Of a stretch of DNA of 64,000 nucleotides, positions 9,044 to 17,885 are shown in pieces. The position numbers and the translations under genes are program-made. This DNA comes from Clostridia bacterium (GTDB lineage Bacteria; Bacillota; Clostridia; Peptostreptococcales; Acidaminobacteraceae). Each line of letters opens with the position of its first letter. The first letter of the stretch is position 1. The notes below the pieces were generated by a model that saw only the letters and a list, made by a program, of their open reading frames with translations, was not told the origin of the DNA and did no database searches. The stretch lies in contig JAGYOH010000001.1 of the NCBI GenBank assembly GCA_018399635.1, positions 162,298 to 226,297 on the forward strand, in the 5' to 3' direction.

Positions 9044-10303
9044 TCATGCTCTTGTGAAAATCAGGTAGTCCTCGATGGTCCTCCGGTCAAGGGGCCCGGG
9101 CGCTTCCCCTCTTGTAAGCTCTCGGTAACTGCCCCCCAGGGCGAAATCGTGGGTCAGGGGTCCGGAGCCGAAGTTCACGGCGGCCACAAAGAGACTTTCG
9201 GGATCCCGGATGATGAGGAGATTTTCACCCACCACCTCGTAGACGCGCTCATCCCCCGCCAGGGCCTTTTCCTTCATGAGGCCGTTGAGCTTCTTGACCA
9301 GGGCGACGTACTCCGGCACCTCCCGGCTGAAATCCACGGGATCCACCTCGAAAAGACTCGGGGTTTTTACCGTGTCGGTTTCCTGGCCCCCGTAAAAGAG
9401 GGTCGCCCCCTTGAGGAGATAGACCATCACCGTGAATTTCTCCTTTTCCTTCTGGGTCCTGCCATAGGCCAGAAATCTCGGCTGATCGTGATTTTCGATG
9501 AATCTCAGCTTGACATACCCCTCGGGATAGAGGCGGTCCTGGTCCTCGACGGCATCAATATAAGTCCTCAAGGAGGCCCTGCCCTTGACGAAGTCTTCAA
9601 AGACGGGATGGATATCGTAATCATACAGGATATCGAAGACCTCGAAGAGGGTGGCGTCATCAGCCCCCTCATAGCCTCTTTGACGCAGGGCGTGTAAAAA
9701 CTCCGTATGGACGGATTCCCCCAGCCAGAGGACCCCGGCTTTCACCTCGGCCACCGCCGCCTTCGCCGCCCGCCAGAAGTCCATGGGCACCAGGGAGGCC
9801 ACGTCACAGCGAAAACCGTCCACGCCGAGGGTGACCCAGCTTTTCAGGTAGCCCATCAGCAGGGGCCACAGGTCCCGGTTGGAAAAATCCAGATCGATGA
9901 CATCCGCCCACTCCGGCTCCTTGGTCACGGGATTGCCGGCGGCGTCCCTGAGGTAGAAGCGGGGGTCCCGGCGGTAGAGATCGGCATCATGGGCGGTGTG
10001 ATTGTAGACCACGTCCATGATCACCTTCAAGCCCTTTTCATGGGCCCTGCGGATGAAGGCGGCAAAATCATCCTTTGTCCCGTATTCTGGATTGATGGCG
10101 CCGTAGTCGGCGATGGCGTAGGGACAACCCAGGGGGCCCTTTTTATTGACCTGGCCGATGGGATGGACGGGGAGCAGCCAGAGGGCGTCGAAGCCCAGGT
10201 CCCGGATCCGGTCAAGATCCCGGACCAGACTGTTGAAAGTATTGCATTCACCGTGGTTTCTCAAGTAGATTGAATAGATGGTCCATTGATTCTTGCCGGT
10301 CAT
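9044..10303 (-). CDS. Alpha-amylase family glycoside hydrolase (GH13)
   Basis: The 419-residue protein is a compact GH13 catalytic barrel: LWLLPVHPIG, DVVYNHTA, GFRCDVAS (nucleophile Asp), VLWLGES (acid/base Glu) and FIENHDQPR (third Asp). There is no signal peptide, so it should act in the cytoplasm on maltodextrins or related oligosaccharides. Exact specificity (alpha-glucosidase, maltogenic or debranching) cannot be read from sequence alone. The start is ATG at 10303. It faces glgP across a shared hairpin and follows the CdaR-like gene on the same strand, but a terminator-like hairpin lies between them. Confidence 0.9.
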   Translation of the reverse strand: MTGKNQWTIYSIYLRNHGECNTFNSLVRDLDRIRDLGFDALWLLPVHPIGQVNKKGPLGCPYAIADYGAINPEYGTKDDFAAFIRRAHEKGLKVIMDVVYNHTAHDADLYRRDPRFYLRDAAGNPVTKEPEWADVIDLDFSNRDLWPLLMGYLKSWVTLGVDGFRCDVASLVPMDFWRAAKAAVAEVKAGVLWLGESVHTEFLHALRQRGYEGADDATLFEVFDILYDYDIHPVFEDFVKGRASLRTYIDAVEDQDRLYPEGYVKLRFIENHDQPRFLAYGRTQKEKEKFTVMVYLLKGATLFYGGQETDTVKTPSLFEVDPVDFSREVPEYVALVKKLNGLMKEKALAGDERVYEVVGENLLIIRDPESLFVAAVNFGSGPLTHDFALGGSYRELTRGEAPGPLDRRTIEDYLIFTRA

Positions 10304-10319
10304 GAAATCACCTCAATAA

Positions 10320-10347
10320 AAAACCCACAGATCTGGCTATGGGTTTT
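10320..10347 (-). terminator. Terminator or attenuator after the CdaR-like gene
   Basis: On the minus strand AAAACCCA and TGGGTTTT form an 8-bp stem with a 12-nt loop, followed by further Ts. The regulator's TAG stop lies in the loop. It is only 17 bp before the amylase start, so the amylase is either read through or has a promoter inside the upstream gene. Confidence 0.6.
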
Positions 10348-11251
10348 GCTTGAATTCCTGGTACAGGGACAGGCTGTAAAAGTTCACCGCCTCTAGAAAA
10401 TTACGGATATCATACCCCGTCAGGCTCTTGATTCTGCCCAGACGGTAAATCAGGGTATTGCGGTGAATGAACAATTTGTTCGCCGTATCGGTGACATTGA
10501 GATTGCAGAACAAGAATTCTCTCGCGGTATGCATGAGTTCCTCCTCCAGGGAGAGGGGGGGTGCCAGACTGAGGACCTTCTTCACGGAACCGCCTTCCTC
10601 CGACCCCAGACTGTGATGAAAAATCCCGCTGAGGAGCATCTTGTCGAATTCATAGATTTTCGGAGTCCGGTTCAATATCCCGTGGATGGCCCTGAGGCTC
10701 CGGATCACTTCAAGCCCCGCGGGCATTTCCTCCTGACTCGTCAGGGGCTGGGAAACGAAAACAGCGATATCTTCAAACACCGTCGCCTCGAGATCGCTGT
10801 GGATGTCCGTCACCGAGTATTCCTGGGGATCCTGGACGGCCTTGAGCACCACCAGGGTCCGGGAATCCTTTTTCAAGAGGGAATCCTCCGGAAACATGGT
10901 CCTGAAAAACGCCATGGCGTCCTCGATCCCCTCCTCAGACTCCAGCCACCAGATTTTCAAGGGGAATTCAAGGGATTGTCTGATTTTTCCCGGCAGGCGG
11001 CCCCCGCTGAAAAAGACTTCAAGAGACAAGTCCTCCTCGAAAAGGGGGGGCATCAGCGCCTCTAGAAGCGCACGCTCCCGTGGTGTCAGGGCCTTGTCCT
11101 TGAAAAGAAGGACGCCCTCCCCCAGGCGGATGCTTTCCGGGTATTCGCCGGATATTCCCTGTTCATCGCCGCCTGCAAAAACCACCTTGGTTCCCAGGAT
11201 GGCTTCAATTTTCCGGATCAGTTGCTCATGCAAGGACATCACCTTAATCAA
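10337..11251 (-). CDS. CdaR/PucR-type helix-turn-helix regulator
   Basis: The 304-residue protein ends with a PucR-type HTH (HTH_30): LNVTDTANKLFIHRNTLIYRLGRIKSLTGYD, at about residues 252-285. The middle part resembles the GGDEF-like, non-catalytic domain of CdaR/PucR proteins. In Gram-positive bacteria such regulators control use of sugars or purines. The first possible start is TTG at 11251, whose TTGA overlaps the stop of the ATPase gene; ATG at 11239 with AAGG close by is the alternative. Co-transcription with a carbohydrate-type ATPase and an amylase suggests sugar control. Confidence 0.8.
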   Translation of the reverse strand: MIKVMSLHEQLIRKIEAILGTKVVFAGGDEQGISGEYPESIRLGEGVLLFKDKALTPRERALLEALMPPLFEEDLSLEVFFSGGRLPGKIRQSLEFPLKIWWLESEEGIEDAMAFFRTMFPEDSLLKKDSRTLVVLKAVQDPQEYSVTDIHSDLEATVFEDIAVFVSQPLTSQEEMPAGLEVIRSLRAIHGILNRTPKIYEFDKMLLSGIFHHSLGSEEGGSVKKVLSLAPPLSLEEELMHTAREFLFCNLNVTDTANKLFIHRNTLIYRLGRIKSLTGYDIRNFLEAVNFYSLSLYQEFKQNP

Positions 11252-12333
11252 AGAATTCTGTTTTCAGTCTCCGCATCGAAGAGATGGAGTTTCTCACTGT
11301 CGTAGGTGATGAAAATCTCATCTCCCATGGTCACGTCGTTTTCACTCGTGGCCCGGGCGATGTACTGGGTGCCGTCGAGCCTGTAGTAGATATAGATTTC
11401 GCTGCCCAGGAGCTCCACCACTTCAACCTTGACCTTGATGCCCTTTTCACCGATAAAGGTATCCTCCGGCCGGACTCCCAGAATGATTTTCTGGGAAACG
11501 TAGCCCTTGTCCCTGAGAATCTCCTGGGTGGCCGCCGGCAGCTCCACCAGATCATCCTTGACCTGAAGAAAAATCCTGCCCTCCGACTCCGTCACCGAAG
11601 CCCCCATGATGTTCATCTGGGGTGCGCCGATAAAGCCGGCCACGAAGACGTTGCCTGGATTCTGGTAGATGGTCTTGGGGGGACCCACCTGCTGGATGAC
11701 GCCGTTGTTCATGACGCAGATCCTGGTCCCCATGGTCATGGCTTCGGTCTGGTCGTGGGTCACGTAAATGAAGGTGGAGTCGATCTCCTTGTGGAGTCTG
11801 ATCAGTTCGGCCCGCATCTGGACCCGGAGCTTGGCATCGAGATTGGACAAGGGCTCGTCCATCAGAAAAACCTCGGGCTCCCGGACAATGGCGCGACCCA
11901 GAGCGACCCGCTGCCGCTGTCCTCCGGAGAGTTCCTTGGGCTTTCGGTCCAGGAGCTGGTCGATGCCCAGGACCTCGGCCACGGCAGTCACCTTCTTCTT
12001 GATCTGGTCCTTGGGCACCTTTCTGAGCTTCAGACCGAAGGCCATGTTGTCAAAAATCGTCATGTGGGGATAAAGGGCATAGTTCTGGAACACCATGGCG
12101 ATGTTCCGGTCCTTGGGAACCACATCGTTGACCCGGCGTTCTCCGATATAGAGGTCGCCCTCGGTCACCTCTTCGAGACCCGCGATCATTCTGAGCGTGG
12201 TGGTCTTGCCACAGCCCGAAGGACCGACCAGGACCATGAACTCCTTGTCCCCGATATCGAGATCGATCCCTTTGACCGCTTGAAAGCCGTTGGGATAGGT
12301 TTTTACGAGACCATTCATTCGAACGTCTGACAT
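11248..12333 (-). CDS. ABC transporter ATP-binding protein, MsmX/UgpC/MalK type
   Basis: The start is ATG at 12333, 361 aa, chosen for its AAAGGAGG site; the frame stays open upstream but has no signal there. Walker A is GPSGCGKTTT, the Q-loop is VFQNYALYPHM, the signature is LSGGQRQRVALGRA and Walker B is EVFLMDEP. A TOBE/OB regulatory domain follows residue ~240. MsmX-type ATPases energise several carbohydrate permeases in Firmicutes. No permease or binding protein is encoded here, which fits such a shared ATPase. A TATAAT-like element lies about 36 nt upstream of the start. Confidence 0.92.
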   Translation of the reverse strand: MSDVRMNGLVKTYPNGFQAVKGIDLDIGDKEFMVLVGPSGCGKTTTLRMIAGLEEVTEGDLYIGERRVNDVVPKDRNIAMVFQNYALYPHMTIFDNMAFGLKLRKVPKDQIKKKVTAVAEVLGIDQLLDRKPKELSGGQRQRVALGRAIVREPEVFLMDEPLSNLDAKLRVQMRAELIRLHKEIDSTFIYVTHDQTEAMTMGTRICVMNNGVIQQVGPPKTIYQNPGNVFVAGFIGAPQMNIMGASVTESEGRIFLQVKDDLVELPAATQEILRDKGYVSQKIILGVRPEDTFIGEKGIKVKVEVVELLGSEIYIYYRLDGTQYIARATSENDVTMGDEIFITYDSEKLHLFDAETENRIL

Positions 12334-12444
12334 ATGTATCCTCCTTTGTGTACGGTTTGTTTCAATTATACCGGAAGAAAACCCCGGAACCCATTGGAAC
12401 ATCCTCCAAATTTCCCCCGGGGTTTCTTGTAGCTTCATACAAGG

Positions 12445-13191
12445 CTATTTTTTCGCTTTAGCGATAAAGGCTTCGAAAATCCTGAATTGTTCCTCCACGG
12501 ACTCCGCCATCATTTCAGGATGCCATTGAACCCCGAAAACATCAGGATGCTTCAGATGCACCAGGCCCTCAACGATACCGTCTTCACTCGTGGCGATGGC
12601 CGTGAGTTCCTCTGAAAGCTCGTCGATGATCTGATGGTGGTAGCTGTTCACATGGAGGGTTTCCTTGAGGAAGATATTGTGGAGCATGGAATCTCCCAGA
12701 AGAAAGACCTTGTGGGCGGTGTCCTGCTTCATCAGACCCAGGCCCACATGCTGGATCTGGGTTTTATGATAGGTATTAATGTCCTGGATCAGGGTGCCGC
12801 CGAAGGCCACATTGATCAGTTGGAAGCCCCTGCAGATTCCGAGGACCGGAATCCCCTTTTCCACGGCCTTCTTCAAGAGGGCGATTTCAAAATCATCCCT
12901 TATCCCTCCCACGGTACCCAGTCCCCTTTTGATGCTCTGTCCATAGTGCTTGGGGTGGATGTCGGCGCCGCCGCTGAGCAGCAGGCCGTCTAGTCTTTCA
13001 ACCACACCCTCGATATAGGCTTCATCCAGAATCGGCGGGATACTCAGGGGAATGCCGCCGGCCCTTTCAATATTTCTCGCGTAATCCATCGAGGTGGCAT
13101 GGGTGTCCCGACCCAGAATATCCCGGTTGAAATCCTTTCCCGGCGTTCTTGCATCATTGAGATTGCTGGTGATACCGATCAATGGTCTCAT
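12445..13191 (-). CDS. Class I glutamine-amidotransferase-like hydrolase (gamma-glutamyl-GABA hydrolase family, peptidase C26)
   Basis: The 248-residue protein has the C26 triad: nucleophile Cys in GICRGFQLINV (about residue 120) and His/Glu in GVQWHPEMM near the C terminus. The N-terminal PLIGITSN is typical of PuuD and related enzymes, which cleave gamma-glutamyl amides. The start at 13191 has GGAGG upstream. No putrescine or GABA pathway gene lies nearby, so the substrate is unknown. Confidence 0.88.
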   Translation of the reverse strand: MRPLIGITSNLNDARTPGKDFNRDILGRDTHATSMDYARNIERAGGIPLSIPPILDEAYIEGVVERLDGLLLSGGADIHPKHYGQSIKRGLGTVGGIRDDFEIALLKKAVEKGIPVLGICRGFQLINVAFGGTLIQDINTYHKTQIQHVGLGLMKQDTAHKVFLLGDSMLHNIFLKETLHVNSYHHQIIDELSEELTAIATSEDGIVEGLVHLKHPDVFGVQWHPEMMAESVEEQFRIFEAFIAKAKK

Positions 13192-13251
13192 GTTTTTCCT
13201 CCAAATTGTTTGATTTATTCCAGTTAATCATTTTTTCAAATCCTTGTCCAT

Positions 13252-13278
13252 CAAAAAACGATGGGGAGTGGCTCCCCA
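13252..13278 (-). terminator. Terminator after the small membrane protein gene
   Basis: TGGGGAG (13262-13268) pairs with CTCCCCA (13272-13278). On the minus strand the stem is followed by TCG and then TTTTTT. Confidence 0.75.
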
Positions 13279-13290
13279 CCGCTGCTTCAT

Positions 13291-13497
13291 CTAGCCCACG
13301 ATCAGCCAGATGCCAAGGCCGATTGCCGCCACACCCCAGACGTCGAAAAACACCACCGTGCCCTTTTCACCCAGAACCCTGATGAAAAACATGATTTTTT
13401 TCATACGCCAGATACTTTGTGGCTTTCGGTAAGCAATGCCGAGCACCAGAATACCGTAGATGATGAGGATGATTCCTAAAGCCGCCATGCCATCCAT
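13291..13497 (-). CDS. Small two-helix membrane protein of unknown function
   Basis: The 68-residue protein has two hydrophobic segments (about 4-21 and 48-67) joined by a short basic stretch (YRKPQSIWRMKK). AAGGAGG precedes the ATG, a terminator follows, and it starts 17 bp after the TetR gene, so it is a genuine gene in a tetR-led operon. I do not recognise the family. Its position suggests a membrane partner or target of the regulator, but nothing in the sequence shows a function. Confidence 0.75.
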   Translation of the reverse strand: MDGMAALGIILIIYGILVLGIAYRKPQSIWRMKKIMFFIRVLGEKGTVVFFDVWGVAAIGLGIWLIVG

Positions 13498-13513
13498 TCG
13501 ATTGCCTCCTTCT

Positions 13514-14146
13514 TCAAATTGTAACCCGGGGGACCCCGATACCCTCCTTCAAGTACTTGAGGAGTCTGCCCACCAGATTCATCAACTGGTCGTCGAGAAT
13601 ATCCCCTCCCATTTTTTTGGTGTAATCCACCACGGAATAATTCATGTCCGTGATCAGATGCGCCAGAAAATCCACGTCAACGTCCTCCCGGATCTCGCCT
13701 CTTCGGATCCCCAGATCGATGAGGTGCCTGAAGATCTCCTGATTCCTGGGGAGATGTTCCTTCACCATCTCCCTGTAGAGGGGGGAGGCGGTGTCGGCCA
13801 GATGAATCCTGGCGATGTCCACATACCGGGGATGCTCTCTGGCAAACTGGATGCCGGACTTGAAAAGCTCCTCGATGACGGCGAAAAATCCATGGCTGTC
13901 GGGATCACTCAAAAGGGGGGAGAGGTATTTGAGTTTTTCCTCGACAATGAGGTGGATGACGTAGCGATACAGGTCTTTTTTGTCCTCGAAATACTGGTAG
14001 AAACTGCCCTTGGCGATGCCGGATTCCTTGACGATGCGGTTGACGCTGGCCTTGTCATAGGGGAGATGCTCGAATTCGCCGATGGCCAGATCGATGATTT
14101 TGTTCCGTTTGTCCAGGGGCAGATTGAAAAAGGTGCTGGTCGGCAA
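13514..14146 (-). CDS. TetR-family transcriptional regulator
   Basis: The 210-residue protein has an N-terminal TetR HTH: KASVNRIVKESGIAKGSFYQYFEDKKDLYRYV at about residues 31-62. The C-terminal ligand domain is not assignable to a subclass. The start is TTG at 14146 with GGGAGGTGG upstream. It is divergent from the carnitine acyltransferase gene and heads an operon with the small membrane protein, so it probably controls one or both by binding the 130-bp gap. Confidence 0.9.
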   Translation of the reverse strand: MPTSTFFNLPLDKRNKIIDLAIGEFEHLPYDKASVNRIVKESGIAKGSFYQYFEDKKDLYRYVIHLIVEEKLKYLSPLLSDPDSHGFFAVIEELFKSGIQFAREHPRYVDIARIHLADTASPLYREMVKEHLPRNQEIFRHLIDLGIRRGEIREDVDVDFLAHLITDMNYSVVDYTKKMGGDILDDQLMNLVGRLLKYLKEGIGVPRVTI

Positions 14147-14169
14147 TTTCCCACCTCCCTGTCGGAATG

Positions 14170-14183
14170 TGACCTGTCAGTCA
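14170..14183. promoter_or_regulatory. Possible TetR operator
   Basis: TGAC-N6-GTCA is an inverted repeat 24 nt upstream of tetR, the form seen in many TetR-family sites. It is short and could be chance. Confidence 0.35.
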
Positions 14184-14222
14184 TATTCATAGATACCCCC
14201 TCTGGAAAAATCAATCAGAATT

Positions 14223-14251
14223 TTGTCCTTTCCGGATTTTTGAAGTATAAT
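14223..14251 (+). promoter_or_regulatory. Promoter of the carnitine acyltransferase gene
   Basis: TTGTCC at 14223-14228, a 17-nt spacer and a perfect TATAAT at 14246-14251 precede the AGGAGGTGG site of the acyltransferase gene. Confidence 0.75.
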
Positions 14252-14276
14252 GGAAAAAACCCAGGAGGTGGTTCCC

Positions 14277-15992
14277 ATGACCATGTATGTCCATCAGGAT
14301 CAACTTGAAAAACTGCCCCTCCCTCCCTTGAGGGATACCGGCGACAAGCTCCTTGAATGGAGCCGGGTATTCCTTGGGGACGACCTCTTCGATGAAACCC
14401 GTCATGCCGTGGGGCGTTTCATCGACGACCCCGCCCTCGGCCCGGCCTGCCAGGAAGTCCTGGCCCGGCTCGATCGGGATGAGCGGCATCCAAGCTGGCT
14501 CGAACCCCTCTGGAAGGCGGCCTATCTGGGAAATCCGGAACCCCTGCCCATCGGCAGCAATGTCACCTTCATCGCCAGAAAAAATCCCGCCACCGAGACC
14601 CTGGATCTGCCGGAATTCGTGGCGAGCCTGATCCAGGGCCTGGCCTCCTTCCATCAGATGATCCGGTCGGAGTCCCTGGAACCCGACTTTCAGGGGAAGG
14701 CCCCCCTTTGCATGGACCAGTACAAGACCCTCTTTGCGGCAACCCGGATTCCAGGCGAAAGGGAGGATTCCTACACCGTCAATCCGGAAGCCAGGCATGC
14801 CGTCCTGATCCACCGGGGCCATTACTATTCCCTTGAAGTCCTCGACAAAGAGGGTCTGCCCTCTTCACCGGCCTCCGTCGCCGCCGCAGTCAGAGCCATT
14901 CTGAAGACAGGGGAAAAAACCGATCCCCCGGCCATCGGCAGCCTCACCACCCTGCCTCGCAGACAGTGGGCCGGCCTCCGCGGGGCCCTCTTGAAAAGCA
15001 GCCCCCTCAACCGCCAGAATCTCGCAACCATTGAAGGCGCCCTTTGGGTCATCGTCCTGGATCACCGGTCCTACCCGGACGGCGACACCCTGTTCAAGCA
15101 CCTTCTCGGCGGCGATGCCATGAACCGCTGGTACGACAAATCCCTTCAGTTCATCCTCGGCCACCGGCGGGATTACGCCATCAACTACGAGCATTCCGGC
15201 GTGGACGGCACCACCCTCGGCCGCCTGGTCGCCCACCTGTACGACCATCTCTCCGCTCCGGAAACGACCCCCTTCCCCCTGGAGGATCCCTTGGTCCGGC
15301 CCATGGCATTCGAATTGGATGAGGACTTGAAGCAGGCCGTCCATGAAGCCTCCCTGAAAAGTGAAGCGGCCCTTTCGGACCTGTCAGTGACCCTGCTGGC
15401 TTTTGAGGATTTCGGCAAGGACCACATCAAAAAAATCGGGGTCAGTCCCGACGCTTTTCTTCAGCTCTCCCTGCAGCTCGCCCAGTTCAGGCTTTTCGGC
15501 CGGGTTCACAACGTCTACGAAGCGGTGATGACCAAAACCTTCCGGGGAGGCAGGACCGAAACCATGAGACCCGTCACCCCTGAGTCCCTGGCCTTCGTCA
15601 AGACCCCTGACCTTGAACATCTCAAGGCCGCCGCTGAAAAACACATCAGCCGGATCCGGGAATGCCAGAAGGGCCTCGGCGTGGACCGCCACCTTTTCGG
15701 GCTCAGAGCGGCCTTCAATACCCTCCATCCTCAGGAAACCGAACCTGAAATTTTCAGGTCTCCCGGCTATCTGGCCCTGACCAGGAGCTCTTTTTCCACC
15801 AGCACCAGCAGTGCCCGGGGCATGTGCTACGCTGGCTACGGTCCCCTGCTGGATGACGGCTATGCGGCGAGATATCTCATCTTCGAAGACAGACTGCACT
15901 TCGCCCTCACCTCGAAAAAGAGCAATGAAAAGAATCTCCAGGCCTTCAAATCACAATTGATCGATGCCCTCAGACGAATGGGCAACCTTTGA
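14277..15992 (+). CDS. Choline/carnitine O-acyltransferase family protein
   Basis: The start is ATG at 14277, 571 aa, chosen for AGGAGGTGG at 14263; the open frame from 14250 starts inside the -10 hexamer. The protein matches the carnitine acyltransferase fold throughout: an N-terminal LPLPPLRDTGDKLLEW, the catalytic-histidine motif NYEHSGVDGTTLG in the middle, TRSSFSTSTSSARGMCYAGYGP near the substrate-binding end and a C-terminal LIFEDRLHFALTS. Family enzymes move acyl groups between CoA and carnitine or choline. They are mainly eukaryotic and scattered in bacteria. There is no signal or targeting peptide. No carnitine transporter or CoA-transferase lies nearby, so the acceptor is unknown. 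Confidence 0.9.
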   Translation: MTMYVHQDQLEKLPLPPLRDTGDKLLEWSRVFLGDDLFDETRHAVGRFIDDPALGPACQEVLARLDRDERHPSWLEPLWKAAYLGNPEPLPIGSNVTFIARKNPATETLDLPEFVASLIQGLASFHQMIRSESLEPDFQGKAPLCMDQYKTLFAATRIPGEREDSYTVNPEARHAVLIHRGHYYSLEVLDKEGLPSSPASVAAAVRAILKTGEKTDPPAIGSLTTLPRRQWAGLRGALLKSSPLNRQNLATIEGALWVIVLDHRSYPDGDTLFKHLLGGDAMNRWYDKSLQFILGHRRDYAINYEHSGVDGTTLGRLVAHLYDHLSAPETTPFPLEDPLVRPMAFELDEDLKQAVHEASLKSEAALSDLSVTLLAFEDFGKDHIKKIGVSPDAFLQLSLQLAQFRLFGRVHNVYEAVMTKTFRGGRTETMRPVTPESLAFVKTPDLEHLKAAAEKHISRIRECQKGLGVDRHLFGLRAAFNTLHPQETEPEIFRSPGYLALTRSSFSTSTSSARGMCYAGYGPLLDDGYAARYLIFEDRLHFALTSKKSNEKNLQAFKSQLIDALRRMGNL

Positions 15993-16105
15993 CACTCCCC
16001 ACGAATAAATCCGGGGGATTCTCAGGCGATTAAACCGAAGTGCATTTCTGCTATCGGAGTACGACCCTGAGTGAAGTAGCCTCATCCATCATGAAATCCA
16101 CCTTG

Positions 16106-16143
16106 CCGGCCCTCTTTTTTGACCAATGAGGGCCGGTTTTGTT
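16106..16143 (+). terminator. Rho-independent terminator after the acyltransferase gene
   Basis: CCGGCCCTC (16106-16114) pairs perfectly with GAGGGCCGG (16128-16136) and is followed by TTTTGTTT. It lies 114 nt after the stop. The segment 15993-16105 contains no recognisable gene. Confidence 0.9.
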
Positions 16144-16202
16144 TCCACCTCCGGGATAAGGGGTAAAAATTGAAGAGCGCCTTAGCTAAAGGAGGAAAAA
16201 AG

Positions 16203-17885
16203 ATGCGAAACAGTTTTACCATTGTCTTGTCCGGAGAAGCCGGCCAGGGACTCCAGACCCTGGAGGACCTCATCATGGCTTCCGCCGGTGAGGAATATCA
16301 CGTCTACAGCAGCAAGGAAATCATGAGTCGGGTCAGGGGGGGCAACAACACTGTTGAAATCCGTCTGGCCACCGAACCCGTTGCCGCCTATCAGGAAACC
16401 ATCGACTATCTTTTCCTTTTGAATGACCATGCCTATGACCGTCTGGACTCCAGGGTCCAGGACAGCACCGTGATTTTTGCCGAGGAATCCTTCCTCAAGG
16501 GACACGAGGGCGGGCACAAACAGCTTCTCTCCCTGAGGGCCATGGCCAAGGCCCTGGGCAACCCCATTTACATCAACACCCTTCTCTTCGGCTATATCGC
16601 CGGCATACTGGATTTGAATCAAGGGACCTGCCACGACCTGATTTCAGACCGGTTCGCCGCCCTGAAACCGGCAATCATCGCCAGCAATCTCAAGGCCTTC
16701 GATGAAGGCAGGCGGGCCTCCTCCGACCTCGACCTTCCCCCGACCATCAGGAAGACCAGCCACCCGGTCCCCCTGAAAATCCTCAACGGCACCACTGCAG
16801 TGGGTCTGGGCGCCCTGGCGGGAGGCTGCAACTACATCAGTTCCTACCCCATGTCCCCCTCCACCGCCCTGCTGGTTTTCCTCTCCAATCACGCCAGGGA
16901 CTTCGATGTCCTGGTGGAGCAGGCCGAGGATGAAATCGCCGCCCTCAACATGACCCTCGGAGCCTGGTATGCCGGGGCCCGGGGAATCGTCACCACCTCG
17001 GGGGGAGGCTTCGCCCTGATGGAGGAGGCCCTGAGTCTCTCAGGAATCACCGAAACCCCCGCCGTCATCCACATCGCCCAGAGACCGGGTCCCGCAACGG
17101 GACTGCCCACCCGGACGGAACAGGGGGACCTGAACCTGGCCGTCTATGCCGGCCACGGTGAATTCCCCCGGATCATCTTCGCCCCGGGCTATCCGGAGGA
17201 TGCCGTGAGACTGACCCAGAAGGCCTTTTACCTGGCGGACAAATACCAGGTTCCGGTGATGATTCTCACAGACCAGTATTTCCTGGATGCCAACTTTCAA
17301 ATGGCCCCCTTCCCCCTGGAGGAAGCCCCCCTGGAATCCTTCGTGGTCAAGACCGACAAGGCCTATCTTCGCTACAGGCTGGCGGACCACCCGGTTTCCC
17401 CCAGGGGCATCCCCGGTCATGGGGAGGGTCTGGTCAAGGTGGACTCAGACGAACACACGGAGGAGGGCCTCATCACGGAAGATTTTGATGTCCGGCAGCT
17501 GATGAACGACAAGCGCCTGGACAAGGAATCCCTGATTCTGGAGGACTACCAGGCCGCCGAACTCATCGGCCCGGAGGATTATGACACCCTGATCATCGCC
17601 TGGGGATCCAACTACGGCCTGGTCAAGGAGTATGTAGAGACCACGGACCGGGACAAGGTGGCCTTTCTCTATATCAAACAGGTCTTTCCCCTGCATGACA
17701 GCATCCGGGATTACGCCCTGGCGGCCAGGCAGGTCCTGGTGGTGGAAAACAACGCCACGGGACAACTGGCGGCCCTATTGAAGCTCCACCTCGATATCAA
17801 GGTCGACGACGCTGTTTTGAAATACAACGGCGAGCCCTTCAGTATCGAGGAATTCGAAGCCATCTTGAAGGAGGCCCTTTTATGA
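16203..17885 (+). CDS. 2-oxoacid:ferredoxin oxidoreductase, fused gamma-alpha subunit
   Basis: The start is ATG at 16203, 560 aa, preceded by AAAGGAGG. Residues ~1-190 are the gamma domain (GEAGQGLQTLEDLI, then KEIMSRVRGGNNT). From about residue 200 the alpha, pyrophosphate/pyrimidine-side domain follows (NGTTAVGLGALAGGCNYISSYPMSPST). With the beta subunit it oxidatively decarboxylates a 2-oxoacid to acyl-CoA, reducing ferredoxin, in the cytoplasm. The gamma-alpha fusion is common in 2-oxoglutarate and generic 2-oxoacid enzymes; the substrate is not certain. Four bases overlap the beta gene. Confidence 0.93.
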   Translation: MRNSFTIVLSGEAGQGLQTLEDLIMASAGEEYHVYSSKEIMSRVRGGNNTVEIRLATEPVAAYQETIDYLFLLNDHAYDRLDSRVQDSTVIFAEESFLKGHEGGHKQLLSLRAMAKALGNPIYINTLLFGYIAGILDLNQGTCHDLISDRFAALKPAIIASNLKAFDEGRRASSDLDLPPTIRKTSHPVPLKILNGTTAVGLGALAGGCNYISSYPMSPSTALLVFLSNHARDFDVLVEQAEDEIAALNMTLGAWYAGARGIVTTSGGGFALMEEALSLSGITETPAVIHIAQRPGPATGLPTRTEQGDLNLAVYAGHGEFPRIIFAPGYPEDAVRLTQKAFYLADKYQVPVMILTDQYFLDANFQMAPFPLEEAPLESFVVKTDKAYLRYRLADHPVSPRGIPGHGEGLVKVDSDEHTEEGLITEDFDVRQLMNDKRLDKESLILEDYQAAELIGPEDYDTLIIAWGSNYGLVKEYVETTDRDKVAFLYIKQVFPLHDSIRDYALAARQVLVVENNATGQLAALLKLHLDIKVDDAVLKYNGEPFSIEEFEAILKEALL

